Below, piece by piece: positions 35,440 through 46,005 of a DNA stretch of 64,000 bases. The stretch comes from Zingiber officinale. Lineage: Eukaryota; Streptophyta; Magnoliopsida; Zingiberales; Zingiberaceae. The DNA lies in NCBI RefSeq assembly GCF_018446385.1, contig NC_055998.1:69000744-69064743 (forward strand), read 5' to 3'. Each line of letters opens with the position of its first letter. The first letter of the stretch is position 1. Below the pieces are notes generated by a model. It saw nothing but the letters and a program-made list of their open reading frames with translations, did not search any database and had not been told where the DNA came from. The position numbers and the translations under genes were made by a program.

Positions 35440-35656
35440 TAACACCGGGTTTTAAAAACCGCTATTAAAACCGGTGTCTATTAACAAAAAAAAAGACGCT
35501 CATTGACATCGGCTAAAAAATCGATGTCTATGAGCGAAAATCTGCGCTCATAGACACCGGTTTTTGGAAACACCTGTGTAAAATACTCAAAGACATCGGT
35601 TTTTGCTTAAAACCGTTGTTGTTCCACCGATGTCTATGAGGGTTTTTGTTGTAGTG
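35440..35656. repeat. CACTA right subterminal array and TIR
   Basis: Repeated ACACCGG, AAACCGGTGTCTA, GACATCGG and CGATGTCTATGAG units lead to the terminal TTTTTGTTGTAGTG, mirroring the left end. Confidence 0.88.
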
Positions 35657-35659
35657 TAG

Positions 35660-35837
35660 GTTAGGTCTTGTGGTATTTTAACCTTGTGTCTAAGTGTACA
35701 GGAGCTTAGGAGCACTGGAGGTCGAGCAAAAGACGCAACTAGCGAGAAGGACGGCACGGGAGAGAGCCGATGGGCTCAGTGCGTCCAAGAGATGAGGTGC
35801 TGCGGAAGAGTATGCAGGCAGACGAGAAGGAGGCGCG
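35660..35837 (+). repeat. Gag-only copia 5' LTR, segment 2
   Basis: It matches 48193-48370 of the 3' LTR (GTTAGGTCTTGTGGT, GTGTACAGGAGCTTAGGAG). It ends at the gypsy A insertion, with left TSD copy GCGCG. Confidence 0.85.
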
Positions 35838-38171
35838 TGTAACGACCCACCTTCTGGGTACTGGCTGTAAGGCCGGTCGCTACAATTTATGCTAAACTAT
35901 ACTGTGTGGAAAGCTGGGCTAATTAAAATTTTACTCTACTAAGGACGGATACAACTGATAAGAAAGGTCTAAAGACCTTCTTTACTGGTGTACACATGCT
36001 AAGGAGGGGAAACTGAACATCCCAACTGAGTTAGGGACTAGAAACTAAACTTCCCAACTACCTACAGACCTGCCGATCGATCCACAGATCGATCGGAGTT
36101 GCGGTCGTTCTGTTCCCAACTGGATCGGTCGGCAGACCGATCCGAGTGTGCTGAATCGATCGGTGAACCGATCCGGTATGTCAGATCGGTGGTGGCCGAT
36201 CGAGCCTGAAACTCTCTGGAACGCGCATCAGATCGTCTTTGGGTGGTCGGTGGACCGATCCGGAGGATACGAGATATCAGACCGTCATCGGATCGGTCGG
36301 TGGTGATCCGATTAGCAGATCGGAGGCCCACGATCGGTCCGAGACCGTCGAGTTCGTTTCGCGGAATCGATTTCAGACACTTTGGCGTGCCAAAACCTCA
36401 CACAACAACTCTAAACCAATGCAAATCACACTAATATAAAACTACTAACATTCTAAACCTGGCATACTACATAGTGCATGGTTTACTATCTCATAACACT
36501 TAACAATCAAAACTGAATAATGAAAACTAAAAACGCAAAGTGCTAATACTGAAGTAAAACTATTTAGATCCCAAAGATCTTTATTCCAACTCCTGCCCAC
36601 ACACATCTTGATAGCATTGCCCTCCAGCCTCCGCTACTGATCCACTTTTCCTTTACCTTTATCTGCAGTATAAGAAAAGTAGTATCTATAAGCTAAAAAG
36701 CTTAGTAAGAAACCATCTACCTCACAAAACATGCAACGATGCAAATATAATTTTAAATCATGCTGTTTAAAACATATGCTGGATATACTGAATAAACTAA
36801 GCATGGCATGGCATATAAGCATACAATCATGGCATATCTAAAGCTGAACATAAAGTCATCATGCATATTCACAGGGAAAAACTAAGCTGATACTAAGAAC
36901 TGAGCTACGCTAATACTGAGCTACTGCTAGAACTGTACTGAATTCACGAACTAATTTGTGAAAGGTTGAAAACCGTATACATATAATAAGTGAAAATACT
37001 AAACATGCTGCTGAGGGGCCCGACAACTGTACGTGCTATGCGCGCATCTCTAACTAGACCCGGGGTTGCAAGTCCCGAATTTAGTAGAGCTACTAGGTTA
37101 TCTAAACCTAGGGACCGACTATGGGAGCCCAGCCCAATGGATATCTAATCCAGTACAGTGCCAACTGAAAAGTAAAATACTGAGTATAGCTAAACTGTTC
37201 TAAATTGCTCTTTCTAGGTTATCTGAACCTAGAGCTAGGTTGTCTGAACCTAGAGGCGACTGTGGGAGCCCACCCATTGGACCGTAGTCCCATATAAGCT
37301 AGAATAAACTGATTTACTAATTTAGATGCTTCTAATGCATTCAACCGTGCTAATAAAAATGCCTAAGTTGCATTCTTTTCTAAGCTGGTTATTTAATCGA
37401 ACACCTAGTGCGCTGTAACTCCCCTCTCTATTAGGGAGACTACCTTTAGGCACCCAACAGCATCTAAACCTCCAACTGAAGGAGAAAAGATGTGTCCGGC
37501 CCATCTAAAGGTACTCACTAAATCCCTAAACCTGCGAGGAGGGTTAAATACACCCTATGTGTCGAAAACATACGCATATAACTAAACTAATGCACAGAAA
37601 AATCACACGGTAGCTATTATACTGCAGGTGAGGGGTTTCTTACCTCCGGTTCGTAATTTCTTACGATTCTATTCGCTAGAATTCCGGTGGAGATGACCTT
37701 CTCGACTATTCGTTCGCGTCCACGCGTTCTTCTCGCGGAGGGGAACGTCCTCGTATCGAAGATCTCGCCGGAAAGTGCTCCTTGAGCCCTTGGGGCTTGG
37801 TGTGCCGAGAGAGGAAGAAGAGGGAAGAGGCGACGGTGAGGTCTCGGTGGTGAGGGTTGAGAAGTTGCCGAACCCAAAATAAACCAAAACCTACTTAAGT
37901 TCTTAATTTATATTAAGCGGATTATTGAACCCAACTCTAATATAAATATAATTTGTTCCTCTTTCTTTCAGCACGGCCCTGTTGGGTTCAACCGGTTACT
38001 AACATTATCCCTAAACCATAGGTCTCGGGTTCGATTCCCGCCTAAGCTATTTTGCAGTTCTATTTATTTTTGCTGCTTCCGCTACTCGGAAAATTCCGGA
38101 AAAATATCTAAAAATTCCAGAAAAATCGTAGAATATTTATAATGCAGTTTCGAGAATTTTCGGGCGTTACA
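35838..38171 (-). repeat. Gypsy A 3' LTR
   Basis: 2334 bp, matching 42975-45287. On the minus strand it holds in order a tRNA T-arm-like complement (38023-38042), a GC-rich first segment, a donor-like GGAG/GTAAGA (37643-37642), three CTAGGTT...AACCTAG hairpins (37093-37111, 37214-37232, 37235-37253), an acceptor-like ACTGCAG (36664-36663), AATAAAG soon after, and a palindromic GATCGGTC array (36063-36375). Confidence 0.92.
36063..36375. repeat. GATCGGTC palindromic array in LTR A (left copy)
   Basis: Imperfect palindromes such as GATCGGTCGGCAGACCGATC, GATCGGTGAACCGATC and GATCGGTGGTGGCCGATC recur about every 40-50 bp. The same array, with different spacing and bases, lies at 43199-43460, 50250-50455, 57000-57310 and 60470-60740. 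Confidence 0.8.
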
Positions 38172-38186
38172 ATCCCCCATACCTTA
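38172..38186 (-). other. Gypsy A polypurine tract
   Basis: The minus strand reads ATAAGGTATGGGGGA directly before the TGTAACG LTR start. Confidence 0.8.
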
Positions 38187-38206
38187 TAAAAAGTTCGTCC
38201 TCGAAC

Positions 38207-38634
38207 TTAGAACAATTCTGGGTACTTCTGTCTCATGCTGGCTTCTGTCTCCCAAGTTGCCTCTTCTTCCCAAAACGTATGACTCTCTTCATGTTAGCTA
38301 CTCGGTCTATTATCTGAATAGGCCGACTATCATAGCTGAGGTCTTCGCGGATCTGTACCGACTGGGGCTCAATCACCTGGGTGGCATCTGGGGTATGCTT
38401 CTTCAGCATAGAGACATGAAATACGTTGTGGACAGCTGACATTTCCTGGGGTAGCTCTAGCTCATATGCTACCTTGCCCACTCTTCTGCTGATAAGGTAT
38501 GGTCCCACATATCTGGGACTTAGCTTGCCCTTCTTCCCAAAACGCATTACTCCCTTCATGGGAGCTACTATGAGGAACACTTGAATCCCATTGAAAACTC
38601 TAAGGGTCTGAGCGTGTATCAGCATAGCTTTCAA
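38207..38634 (-). pseudogene. Gypsy A integrase C-terminus and chromodomain
   Basis: The frame reads KGKLSPRYVGPYLISRRVGK and VAYELELPQEMSAVHNVFHV, then SMLKKH: the GPY/F module and the conserved VHNVFHVSxLK block. Then comes RPIQIIDR and a degraded chromodomain core, ending in another frame as FWEEEATWETEAS and MRQKYPELF with TAA at 38209-38207. Chromodomains of this type tether integrase to marked chromatin. A duplication-like MKRVIRFGKK stretch replaces the middle of the chromodomain, and an upstream frameshift separates it from the integrase core. Confidence 0.85.
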
Positions 38635-38749
38635 GCGGCTCGAACATGTCTCTATCCTCTGGCGGATCTGTTAGCGGCTGTGGTATCTGCTACTAGATCT
38701 GTCTGAAGCTCTAGTTCCTTCTATTCATCACTCTCAGCTGATTGGAGAT

Positions 38750-39976
38750 CTACACCTCCGCCCATAGAGAGCCTCGTGGGTGCCATGCCGATAGTGGCAC
38801 GATAGCTGTTGTGTATGCAAATTCTGCTAAGCTCGGATATTTGCACCAACTTCCTTGAAATCTAGGGCACACGCTCGGATCATATCTAGATGGTCCGCTC
38901 TGACTGACCATCCGTCTGCGGATGGAATCTTTGTCTTGAACTTTAACCGTGCCCAATCTTGTTGTACACTCCCGAAGTGTGATATAAATCTCTTGTCTCT
39001 GCGAAATAATGGTACGTGGGACTCCATGAAGTCTGACGATCTCCTGGAGATACAACTGAGCTAGCTTCTCCATGGAGTAGGATATCTTGATAGCTAAAAA
39101 GTGGGCTGATTTAGTCAACCTGTCGACTATTACCCAGATGGCGTCAAAACCATTCGTGGTTCTGGGCAGTCCCACTATGAAATCCATAGAGATATCCTCC
39201 CACTTCCATTCTGGAATCTGTATAGGCTGCAGAACTCCTCCTGGTCGCTGATGTTCTGCCTTGACCCTCTGACAGGTGAGGCAGATGCTAACATATCTGG
39301 CGATGTCTCGCTTCATCCCGGGCCACCAAAAACGTTTCTTCAGGTCTTGATACATTTTGGTGGAACCTGGATACATCGCATAGGGAGTCCTGTGAGCCTC
39401 ATCTAAAATCTGTCTCCGTAGTTCCTCCTGATCTGGAACACAGAGTCTGTCACCAAAATACAACACCCCTCTATCGGACACTCTGAATTCTCTACTTTCT
39501 GGTTCTGCTAGCCCTTGCTTGATTTCCTGAATTTCAGGGTCCTGCTCCTGAGCTGACTGAATATCACCAAGCAAGGTAGACTCTAAGGTCATAGTAGAGA
39601 GTTGTCCAACGATGAGCTCGAGACCGAAATCTACGATCTCCTTCTGTAGGGGCGGTGACATGGCTGTAAGAGATAATAAGGTAGCACTGGATTTTCTGCT
39701 AAGTGCGTCGGCTACCTTATTGGCTTTCCCTGGATGGTAGAGGATGTCTATATCGTAGTCTTTGACCAACTCAAGCCATCTGCGCTGTCGCATGTTCATA
39801 TCTTTCTGAGTGAAGAAGTACTTCAGACTCTGATGATCTGTAAACACTCTGCACTGAGCTCCATATAAGTAATGTCTCCAAATTTTGAGAGCGAACACTA
39901 CTGTTGCAAGCTCAAGGTCATGAGTAGGATAATTCTTCTCATAATCCTTGAGTTGTCTGGAGGCATAGGCGATCAC
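38750..39976 (-). pseudogene. Gypsy A RNase H and integrase
   Basis: 408 codons open. RNase H occupies residues 1-90 ([58 protein letters not shown]). The integrase zinc region follows ([29 protein letters not shown]), then the catalytic core start ([28 protein letters not shown]). Oddities: the second zinc His is Tyr (YPG for HPG), the second catalytic Asp block is altered to IISQRQEIY, and the downstream reads out of frame, so the third catalytic residue is lost. The N-terminal half of RNase H, including its first Asp, is in the decayed stretch upstream. Confidence 0.88.
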
Positions 39977-40339
39977 CTTGCCGCTTTACATCAGTACTGC
40001 TCCTAATCCCAACTTAGAGGCATCACTATAGATGTCAAAGCTGCTGGTGTTGTCTGGTAGAGCCAAAATGGGAGCACTGGTAAATCTCCTTTTCAGTTCA
40101 AGCTGTTCTCCTCAGATCCTCGGTCCACTAATACTACATTCTTTACGGTAAGAGCATCGGGGAGGCTATCTGGAGAAGTCCTCTGAATTTTCTCGTAATA
40201 GCGCTAATCCCGTAAAGCTTGATTCATTGGCGTTCTTAGGTCTCTTCCAGTTACTTACGCTTCTATCTTGTTGGGATCTACCATAATACCATCCTTTGAG
40301 ATGATGTGACCCGGGAAGGACACCTGATCTAACCAAAAT
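39977..40339 (-). pseudogene. Gypsy A RT thumb/connection remnant
   Basis: Continues RT in shifted frames: [22 protein letters not shown], then broken text up to the RNase H ORF. Many small indels. Confidence 0.7.
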
Positions 40340-41161
40340 TCACATTTCGTGAACTTGGCGTATATTCTGCCGAAGGGTCTGCAATACTAGTTTCAGGTGC
40401 TCTGAATGTTCTTCCTGAGTTCCTGAATAGATAAGAATGTCATCGATAAACACAATAACAAACTTATCTAAATACTCCCTGAATACTCTGTTCATGAGAT
40501 CCATGAATGTAGCTGGAGCATTGGTCACGCCAAAGGGCATGACTACGAACTCGTAGTGTCCGTATCTGGTTCTGAATGCTGTCTTGGGTATATCCCCTTC
40601 TTTAACTTTCACCTCATGATAACCTGATCTGAGATCTATCTTAGAGAACACTGCTGCTCCCTTCAGCTGGTCGAACAGGTCATCGATTCTGGGAAGGGGA
40701 TACCTGTTCTTGATCGTGACTTGGTTCAGTGATCTGTAGTCTATGCACAGTCGCATGCTTCCATCCTTCTTCTTCACGAACAATACAGGCGCTCCCCATG
40801 GCGAGTGACTCGGGCGTATGAAACCCTTGTCGAGCAGCTCCTGTAATTGCTCCTGAAGTTCCTTCAGTTCTGCTGGAGCCATGCGATAAGGCGCTTTGGA
40901 GATAGGATTTGTACCGGGAATGAGCTCTATCTCAAAGTCAATCTCCCTGTCTGGTGCTAAGCCTGGTAACTCTTCAGGGAAGACTGCTGGGTAGTCACCT
41001 ACGACTCGAACCTCTGCTAGCTGTTGGTTCTTGTCCTGGCTGGCGTTGACTACATGTGCTAGGAATCCTGTACATCCTGAATCCAGTAGCTTCTGTGCTT
41101 TCATAGCTGAGAGAAGCTTCTTGGCCTTTCTCTTTGGTTCCCCGCTGTATTCAAATTGCAC
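40340..41161 (-). pseudogene. Gypsy A reverse transcriptase
   Basis: 273 codons open with standard gypsy RT blocks: [91 protein letters not shown], and the active site [12 protein letters not shown], where the FIDD aspartates are intact. The frame is lost soon after, at TLRQ. The start codon here is incidental because the ORF is a fragment of a larger polyprotein. Confidence 0.9.
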
Positions 41162-41236
41162 TGCCGCTTCAGGTTGGAAGATGACTTTTTATTTACGGCA
41201 CTCTATGGTAGCACCGTATCTGATCAGGAAGTCCAT

Positions 41237-41471
41237 TCAAAAGATAACGTCATAGTCGGTCATTTCTAGCACTATCAGATCACAAAAGAGCTCTCTGTCT
41301 GCTATAATGACCGACACTGCTCTGAGCCAGTGCGTGGATGCCATGATCTCTCCTGAAGGTAATGCCGTCAAAAACTGACCACTGAGCACCTCTGAGCGTA
41401 TTTTTAATTTTTCGGAGAACATCCTGGCTATGTATGAATGGGTTGCCCCAGTATCAAATAGAACAGTAGCA
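41237..41471 (-). pseudogene. Gypsy A retropepsin-like protease
   Basis: It reads TVLFDTGATHSYIARMFSEK and then ALPSGEIMAS and MTDYDVIF, a typical gypsy aspartic protease with catalytic Asp in DTGA. A stop replaces the Gly of the usual DVIFGMDFL, and a frameshift separates it from gag. The same region in element B has an extra stretch (STVVTGQ), so about 11 nt are missing here. Confidence 0.85.
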
Positions 41472-42770
41472 CTATCTTAAAAATGCTAATCGACCTGTGA
41501 CATTGGCTACGTCCTCTCTGGTGAGTGAGTAGATCCTCGCACTCGCCATAGCTGGAGGGGCTTCTAATCTGCCCTGGCTGATAAGTGGACCTTCTAGAGC
41601 GGCCTGCATCTGATATAACTGAGCTGGCTGGCCTGCATACTGAATCTGCTGTGGCTGAGGAAGACCGGTCTTGTTTGGGCACTGCTTGGCCATGTGCCCT
41701 TCTTGTCCACATTCAAAGCATCCTCGTGTGCCCTTGCGACAAACCCCTGGGTGGAATTTCCCACAAGTAGCACACTTTGGATAGCTGGGTCGCTTGCTAG
41801 ATGGTCCTCCTTTTGGGTCACTCCCTAATTTGCGCTTGCTGTTGGAGTTCCCTTTCCAGTTATAGCTGTGGCCTTGCTGTTTTTGAGTGTGAGAGTTTCC
41901 TTGGCCTTTGGACTCTGAGGAGACTTGCTTCTGCTGCTTTATGCTGTTCTGGTAATGCTCTGTGGTCAAGGCACTGCTCACTAACTCCTCTGTGGTTTGT
42001 GGCCTATGTATGCCACCAGCCACGTTCACTGCTATCTCTGGCCTCAGCATCTTGAGCATCAACTGGATTCGGTCCTTCTCTGTGCTAACTAGCTCCGGGC
42101 ATAGACGAGCCAACCTGTTGAATTTCTTCACGACTTCCTCAACTGAAAGGTTGCCCTGACGAAACTCAATGAACTCGTCATAGTGGCGGTTTGTAACCCG
42201 TATGTGAAAGAACTCCTCGAAGAATTCCTTCTCGAAGTCAGCCCATGACATCTGGTTCACTGGGCGCTTCGTTCTGATTCTTTCCCACCACATGCGTGCG
42301 TCTCCTGTCAGGCAGAAGGAGGCACACTTCACCTTCTCGTGTTCTGGCCAGTCCAGAAGCTCCATCGTGCTCTCCAGTGTTTTGAACCAGGCTTGTGCAT
42401 CCCATGGTTTACTAGTGCTTGAGAAGTTCTCTGGCTTGACTCGCTGCCACTGGATCAGATAGGCTTCCTTTATTGGCTCAACTGCTGGGGCTGCTGGTGC
42501 TGGTGCTGGTGCTGTAGGCTGAGCTGGTGGAACCTCTAAGACTACCGGAGTCGTCAAATTCGGTTCCCGGGTGACTATGGGGGTACTCTGCTGATTAGCC
42601 TTTAAGGTGGCTATTTCCTGTTGTTGTTCAGCTAGCTGCTGCTGTAACTGAGCCACTAATGCTGTAAGATCTGGCGGAGGCACTGAACTGCCTGCCTCAT
42701 GCTGGGGCTCAGTAGCTAGTGCCCTTCTAGCTGGGCGTCCTCGTGCTATTTCTAAAGACGTAGAGAACAT
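41472..42770 (-). CDS. gag: Gypsy A Gag, 432 aa, open
   Basis: Gag forms the virus-like particle and binds the RNA. The start MFSTSLEIARGRPARRALAT is shared with element B. A Gln-rich coiled coil (ALVAQLQQQLAEQQQEIATL) lies near residue 40. The retrotransposon gag domain occupies about residues 110-225 (RVKPENFSSTSKPWDAQAWF, MWWERIRTKRPVNQMSWADF, RQGNLSVEEVVKKFNRLARL). A CCHC zinc knuckle, CFECGQEGHMAKQC, is near residue 355, preceded by a second cysteine pair (CATCGKFHPGVC). The reading frame is intact, unlike pol, so this is the only large open frame of the Tekay copies. It ends at TAA by frameshift into the protease linker. Confidence 0.9.
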   Translation of the reverse strand: MFSTSLEIARGRPARRALATEPQHEAGSSVPPPDLTALVAQLQQQLAEQQQEIATLKANQQSTPIVTREPNLTTPVVLEVPPAQPTAPAPAPAAPAVEPIKEAYLIQWQRVKPENFSSTSKPWDAQAWFKTLESTMELLDWPEHEKVKCASFCLTGDARMWWERIRTKRPVNQMSWADFEKEFFEEFFHIRVTNRHYDEFIEFRQGNLSVEEVVKKFNRLARLCPELVSTEKDRIQLMLKMLRPEIAVNVAGGIHRPQTTEELVSSALTTEHYQNSIKQQKQVSSESKGQGNSHTQKQQGHSYNWKGNSNSKRKLGSDPKGGPSSKRPSYPKCATCGKFHPGVCRKGTRGCFECGQEGHMAKQCPNKTGLPQPQQIQYAGQPAQLYQMQAALEGPLISQGRLEAPPAMASARIYSLTREDVANVTGRLAFLR

Positions 42771-42958
42771 AACATAACTAATGTAATCACAGTTATATAA
42801 CTACTAATGTCATGTTTAAAAACTATCACATACTAACAAGCAGTAGGCATATAAACATGAACTGTAATAACAAAACAAGAAGCATAAATAAAGTAGAGGT
42901 ATTCTTACTTGGAAGCTGCAGGTTCAATGTTGATGTGTGTGTAGGAAGTATGGAACAC

Positions 42959-42974
42959 GGCACTGATACCACTC
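42959..42974 (-). other. Gypsy A primer-binding site
   Basis: The minus strand reads GAGTGGTATCAGTGCC directly after the 5' LTR, a near match to the initiator tRNA-Met complement. Confidence 0.8.
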
Positions 42975-45287
42975 TGTAACGACCCACCTTTGCTTGGTAA
43001 GGCGGTCGCTACAATTTATCCTAAACTATCTTGTGCGGAAAAGTGGGCTAATTAAAATTTTACTCTACTAAGGGCGGATACAACGATAAGAAAGGTCTAA
43101 AGACCTTTTTGCTGGTGTACACATGCTAAGGAGAGAAACTGATCATCCCAACTGATTTAGGGACTAGAAACTAAACTTCCCAACTACCTCGGAGACTGCC
43201 GTCGATCCACGGATCGATCGAGTGCCGATCGTCATTCTGTTCCAATGGATCGATCGGGACACCGATCCGGTGTGGCTGATCGGTCGGCGGGACCGATCCA
43301 GTATCTCGGATCGGTCGGTGGCCGATCCGCACCTGAAACTCTCTGGGCACGCTCTGTATCGTCTTTGGGTGGTCGGTGACCGATCCGGGAGGATCTGATA
43401 ACTCTTAGCGGATCGGTCGGTGGCCGATCCGATGCTCTCTCAGAGCCACGATCGGTGCAGGCCGTCGAGTTCGTTCGCCGGGAATCGATTTGACACTTTG
43501 GCGTGCAAAACCTCACACAACAACTCTAAACCAATGCAAATCACACTAATATAAAACTACTAACATTCTAAACCTGGCATACTACATAGTGCATGGTTTA
43601 CTATCTCATAACACTTAACAATCAAAACTGAATAATGAAAACTAAAAACGCAAAGTGCTAATACTGAAGTAAAACTGTTTAGATCCCAAAGATCTTTATT
43701 CCAACTCCTGCCCACACACATCTTGATAGCATTGCCCTCCAGCCTCCGCTACTGATCCACCTTTCCTTTACCTTTATCTGCAGTATAAGAAAAGTAGTAT
43801 CTATAAGCTAAAAAGCTTAGTAAGAAACCATCTACCTCACAAAACATGCAACGATGCAAATATGATTTTAAATCATGCTGTTTAAAACATATGCTGGATA
43901 TACTGAATAAACTAAGCATGGCATGGCATATAAGCATACAATAATGGCATATCTAAAGCTGAACATAAAGTCATCATGCATATTCACAGGGAAAAACTAA
44001 GCTGATACTAAGAACTGAGCTACGCTAATACTGAGCTACTGCTAGAACTGTACTGAATTCACGAACTAATTTGTGAAAGGTTGAAAACCGTATACATATA
44101 ATAAGTGAAAAATACTAAACATGCTGCTGAGGGGCCCGACAACTGTACGTGCTATGCGCGCATCTCTAACTAGACCCAGGGTTGCAAGTCTCGAATTTAG
44201 TAGAGCTACTAGGTTATCTAAACCTAGGGACCGACTATGGGAGCCCAGCCCAATGGATATCTAATCTAGTACAGTGCCAACTGAAAAGTAAAATACTGAG
44301 TATAGCTAAACTGTTCTAAATTGCTCTTTCTAGGTTATCTGAACCTAGAGCTAGGTTGTCTGAACCTAGAGGCGACTGTGGGAGCCCACCCATTGGACCG
44401 TAGTCCCTTATAAACTAGAATAAACTGATTTACTAATTTAGATGCTTCTAATGCATTCAACCGTGCTAATAAAAATGCCTAAGTTGCATTCTTTTCTAAG
44501 CTGGTTATTTAATCGAACACCTAGTGCGCTTTAACTCCCCTCTCTATTAGGGAGACTACCTTTAGGCACCCAACATCGTCTAAACCTCCAACTGAAGGAG
44601 AAAAGATGTGTCTGGCCCATCTAAAGGTACTCACTAAATCCCTAAACCTGCGAGGAGGGTTAAATACACCCTATGTGTCGAAAACATACGCATATAACTA
44701 AACTAATGCACAGAAAAATCACACGGTAGCTATTATACTGCAGGTGAGGGGTTTCTTACCTCCGGTTCGTAATCTCTTACGATTCTATTCGCTAGAATTC
44801 CGGTGGAGATGACCTTCTCGACTATTCGTTCGCGTCCACGCGTTCTTCTCGCGGAGCGGAACGTCCTCGTATCGAAGATCTCGCCGGAAAGTGCTCCTAG
44901 AGCCCTTGGGGCTTGGTGTGCCGAGAGAGGAAGAAGAGGGAAGAGGCGGCGGTGAGGTCTCGGTGGTGAGGGTTGAGAAGTTGCCGAACCCAAAATAAAC
45001 CAAAACCTACTTAAGTTCTTAGTTTATATTAAGCGGATTATTGAACCCAACTCTAATATAAATATAATTTGTTCCTCTTTCTTTTAGCACGGCCCTGCTG
45101 GGTTCAACCGGTTACTAACATTATCCCTAAACCATTGGTCTCGGGTTCGATTCCCGCCTAAGCTATTTTGCGGTTCTATTTATTTTTGCTGCTTCCGCTA
45201 CTCGGAAAATTCCGAAAAAATATCTAAAAATTCCAGAAAAATCGTAGAATATTTATAATGCAGTTTCGAGAATTTTCGGGCGTTACA
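42975..45287 (-). repeat. Gypsy A 5' LTR
   Basis: 2313 bp, matching 35838-38171. It has the same internal order: T-arm-like complement (45138-45158), donor-like site at 44759, hairpins, acceptor-like site at 43778, palindromic array 43199-43460. The array is the part that differs most from the partner LTR. Confidence 0.92.
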
Positions 45288-45292
45288 GCGTG

Positions 45293-45946
45293 CGACATTT
45301 TCGAAGGAATAGAAGTCATAGCGGAAGGTTGTTCGAGAAGGTCGGAAGTTGGGTTCGGGTGATCCCTATTCCGGATAGCCGATATCACCCAAGCAAGCTG
45401 AGCCGGAGCGGAAAACCTGGACTGAGGCGAGCTGAACCAGAGCAGAGGGCCCGGACCGAAAAAGTCAACATTGTTGACTTTTTTGGTCTAGCCGCCCGAA
45501 CCTGGATTTTATCCAGATCACGGTCAAACGCGATCTATGCGAAAGGGATAAAGTTTTATCCCTTTTTAGGCACCTGGAACGCTTTCAGGCGCCCCGACCA
45601 AGGCTATAAATATAGCCTTGGTCCAATAGGCTAATCAGAACAAGTAATTGCATATTCTACACTTGTGCGCTTCTCTTGTCTAGTTTATCTTCTCATTTTT
45701 ATTTGTACGTCATTGTTGTAAGAGACTTCTCTGCCTGAAGGAGATCTTTAGTGTATGATTCATTTCTTGGATTAATAATCTCCCCGGTTGTAACTAAATG
45801 AAGTCCTTGAGCCTCTTCTTTTAGTTTCTTTCTTTATTTAATTATATGCAAGTGTTATTTTAAAAGTTCGAGAAGGATTTTGTTTTTATACTTGTGTAGG
45901 ACCATTCAACCCCCCTTCGATAGCCGACCACCAATGCGATCCAACA
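45293..45946 (+). repeat. Gag-only copia 5' LTR, segment 3
   Basis: It resumes GCGACATTTTCGAAGG and continues to GCGATCCAACA, matching 48370-48464 plus 57533-58074. It contains GGCTATAAATATAGCC at about 45602, a palindromic TATA box, and a CCTGAAGGAGATC downstream region, so it is a likely promoter. Confidence 0.85.
45602..45617 (+). promoter_or_regulatory. TATA box in the gag-only copia LTR
   Basis: GGCTATAAATATAGCC is repeated at the matching place in the 3' LTR (about 57730). It is both a TATA element and a perfect-arm palindrome. Confidence 0.65.
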
Positions 45947-45948
45947 AG

Positions 45949-45960
45949 TGGTATCAGAGC
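45949..45960 (+). other. Gag-only copia primer-binding site
   Basis: TGGTATCAGAGC, a perfect initiator tRNA-Met complement, two bases after the LTR end. Confidence 0.9.
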
Positions 45961-46005
45961 CAGGACGCTTCAGGAGGACTAATCGTCGATCGAAGCACTA
46001 AATAA

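Larger units (their letters stand above)
29885..35656. mobile_element. CACTA (En/Spm-type) DNA transposon with captured gene pieces
   Basis: The element starts CACTACAACAAAAA and ends with the inverse TTTTTGTTGTAGTG, with longer inverted similarity (CTCATAGACATC / GATGTCTATGAG). The 3-bp TSD TAG is at 29882-29884 and 35657-35659. Both ends (29885-30210 and 35440-35656) are packed with ACCGGTGT / ACCGATGT-type subterminal repeats, the usual transposase-binding layout of CACTA elements. Length is 5.77 kb. No transposase (TNP2-like) coding region was recognised, so it is probably non-autonomous. It carries fragments of a JmjC demethylase gene and of a receptor kinase gene. The unbroken related LTR at 48148 shows the empty site. 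Confidence 0.93.
35838..45287 (-). mobile_element. Tekay/Del-type Ty3/gypsy chromovirus, element A (defective)
   Basis: A 9.45-kb minus-strand element with LTRs 35838-38171 (3') and 42975-45287 (5'), ends TGTAACG...CGTTACA, TSD GCGCG on the left (35833-35837) and GCGTG on the right (45288-45292). On the minus strand the order is PBS, gag, protease, RT, RNase H, integrase, chromodomain, PPT. The GTTCGAGGACGAAC motif just after the pol stop (38193-38206) and the WEEEATWE...YPELF chromodomain tail are hallmarks of Tekay/Del chromoviruses. Several frameshifts and lost catalytic residues make it inactive. It interrupts the copia LTR. Confidence 0.93.

Noticed and set aside
35055..35455. Arg/Glu-rich ORFs at the right of the CACTA interior
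   Set aside because: Driven by a GGGGCGTCGATCGAAG tandem repeat; no family recognised.
36063..36375. CRISPR-like array of GATCGGTC units
   Set aside because: Plant nuclear LTR context, units are irregular palindromes with no constant spacers or cas genes.
38020..38045. tRNA gene
   Set aside because: Only a T-arm-like stretch is present; no acceptor, D or anticodon arms.
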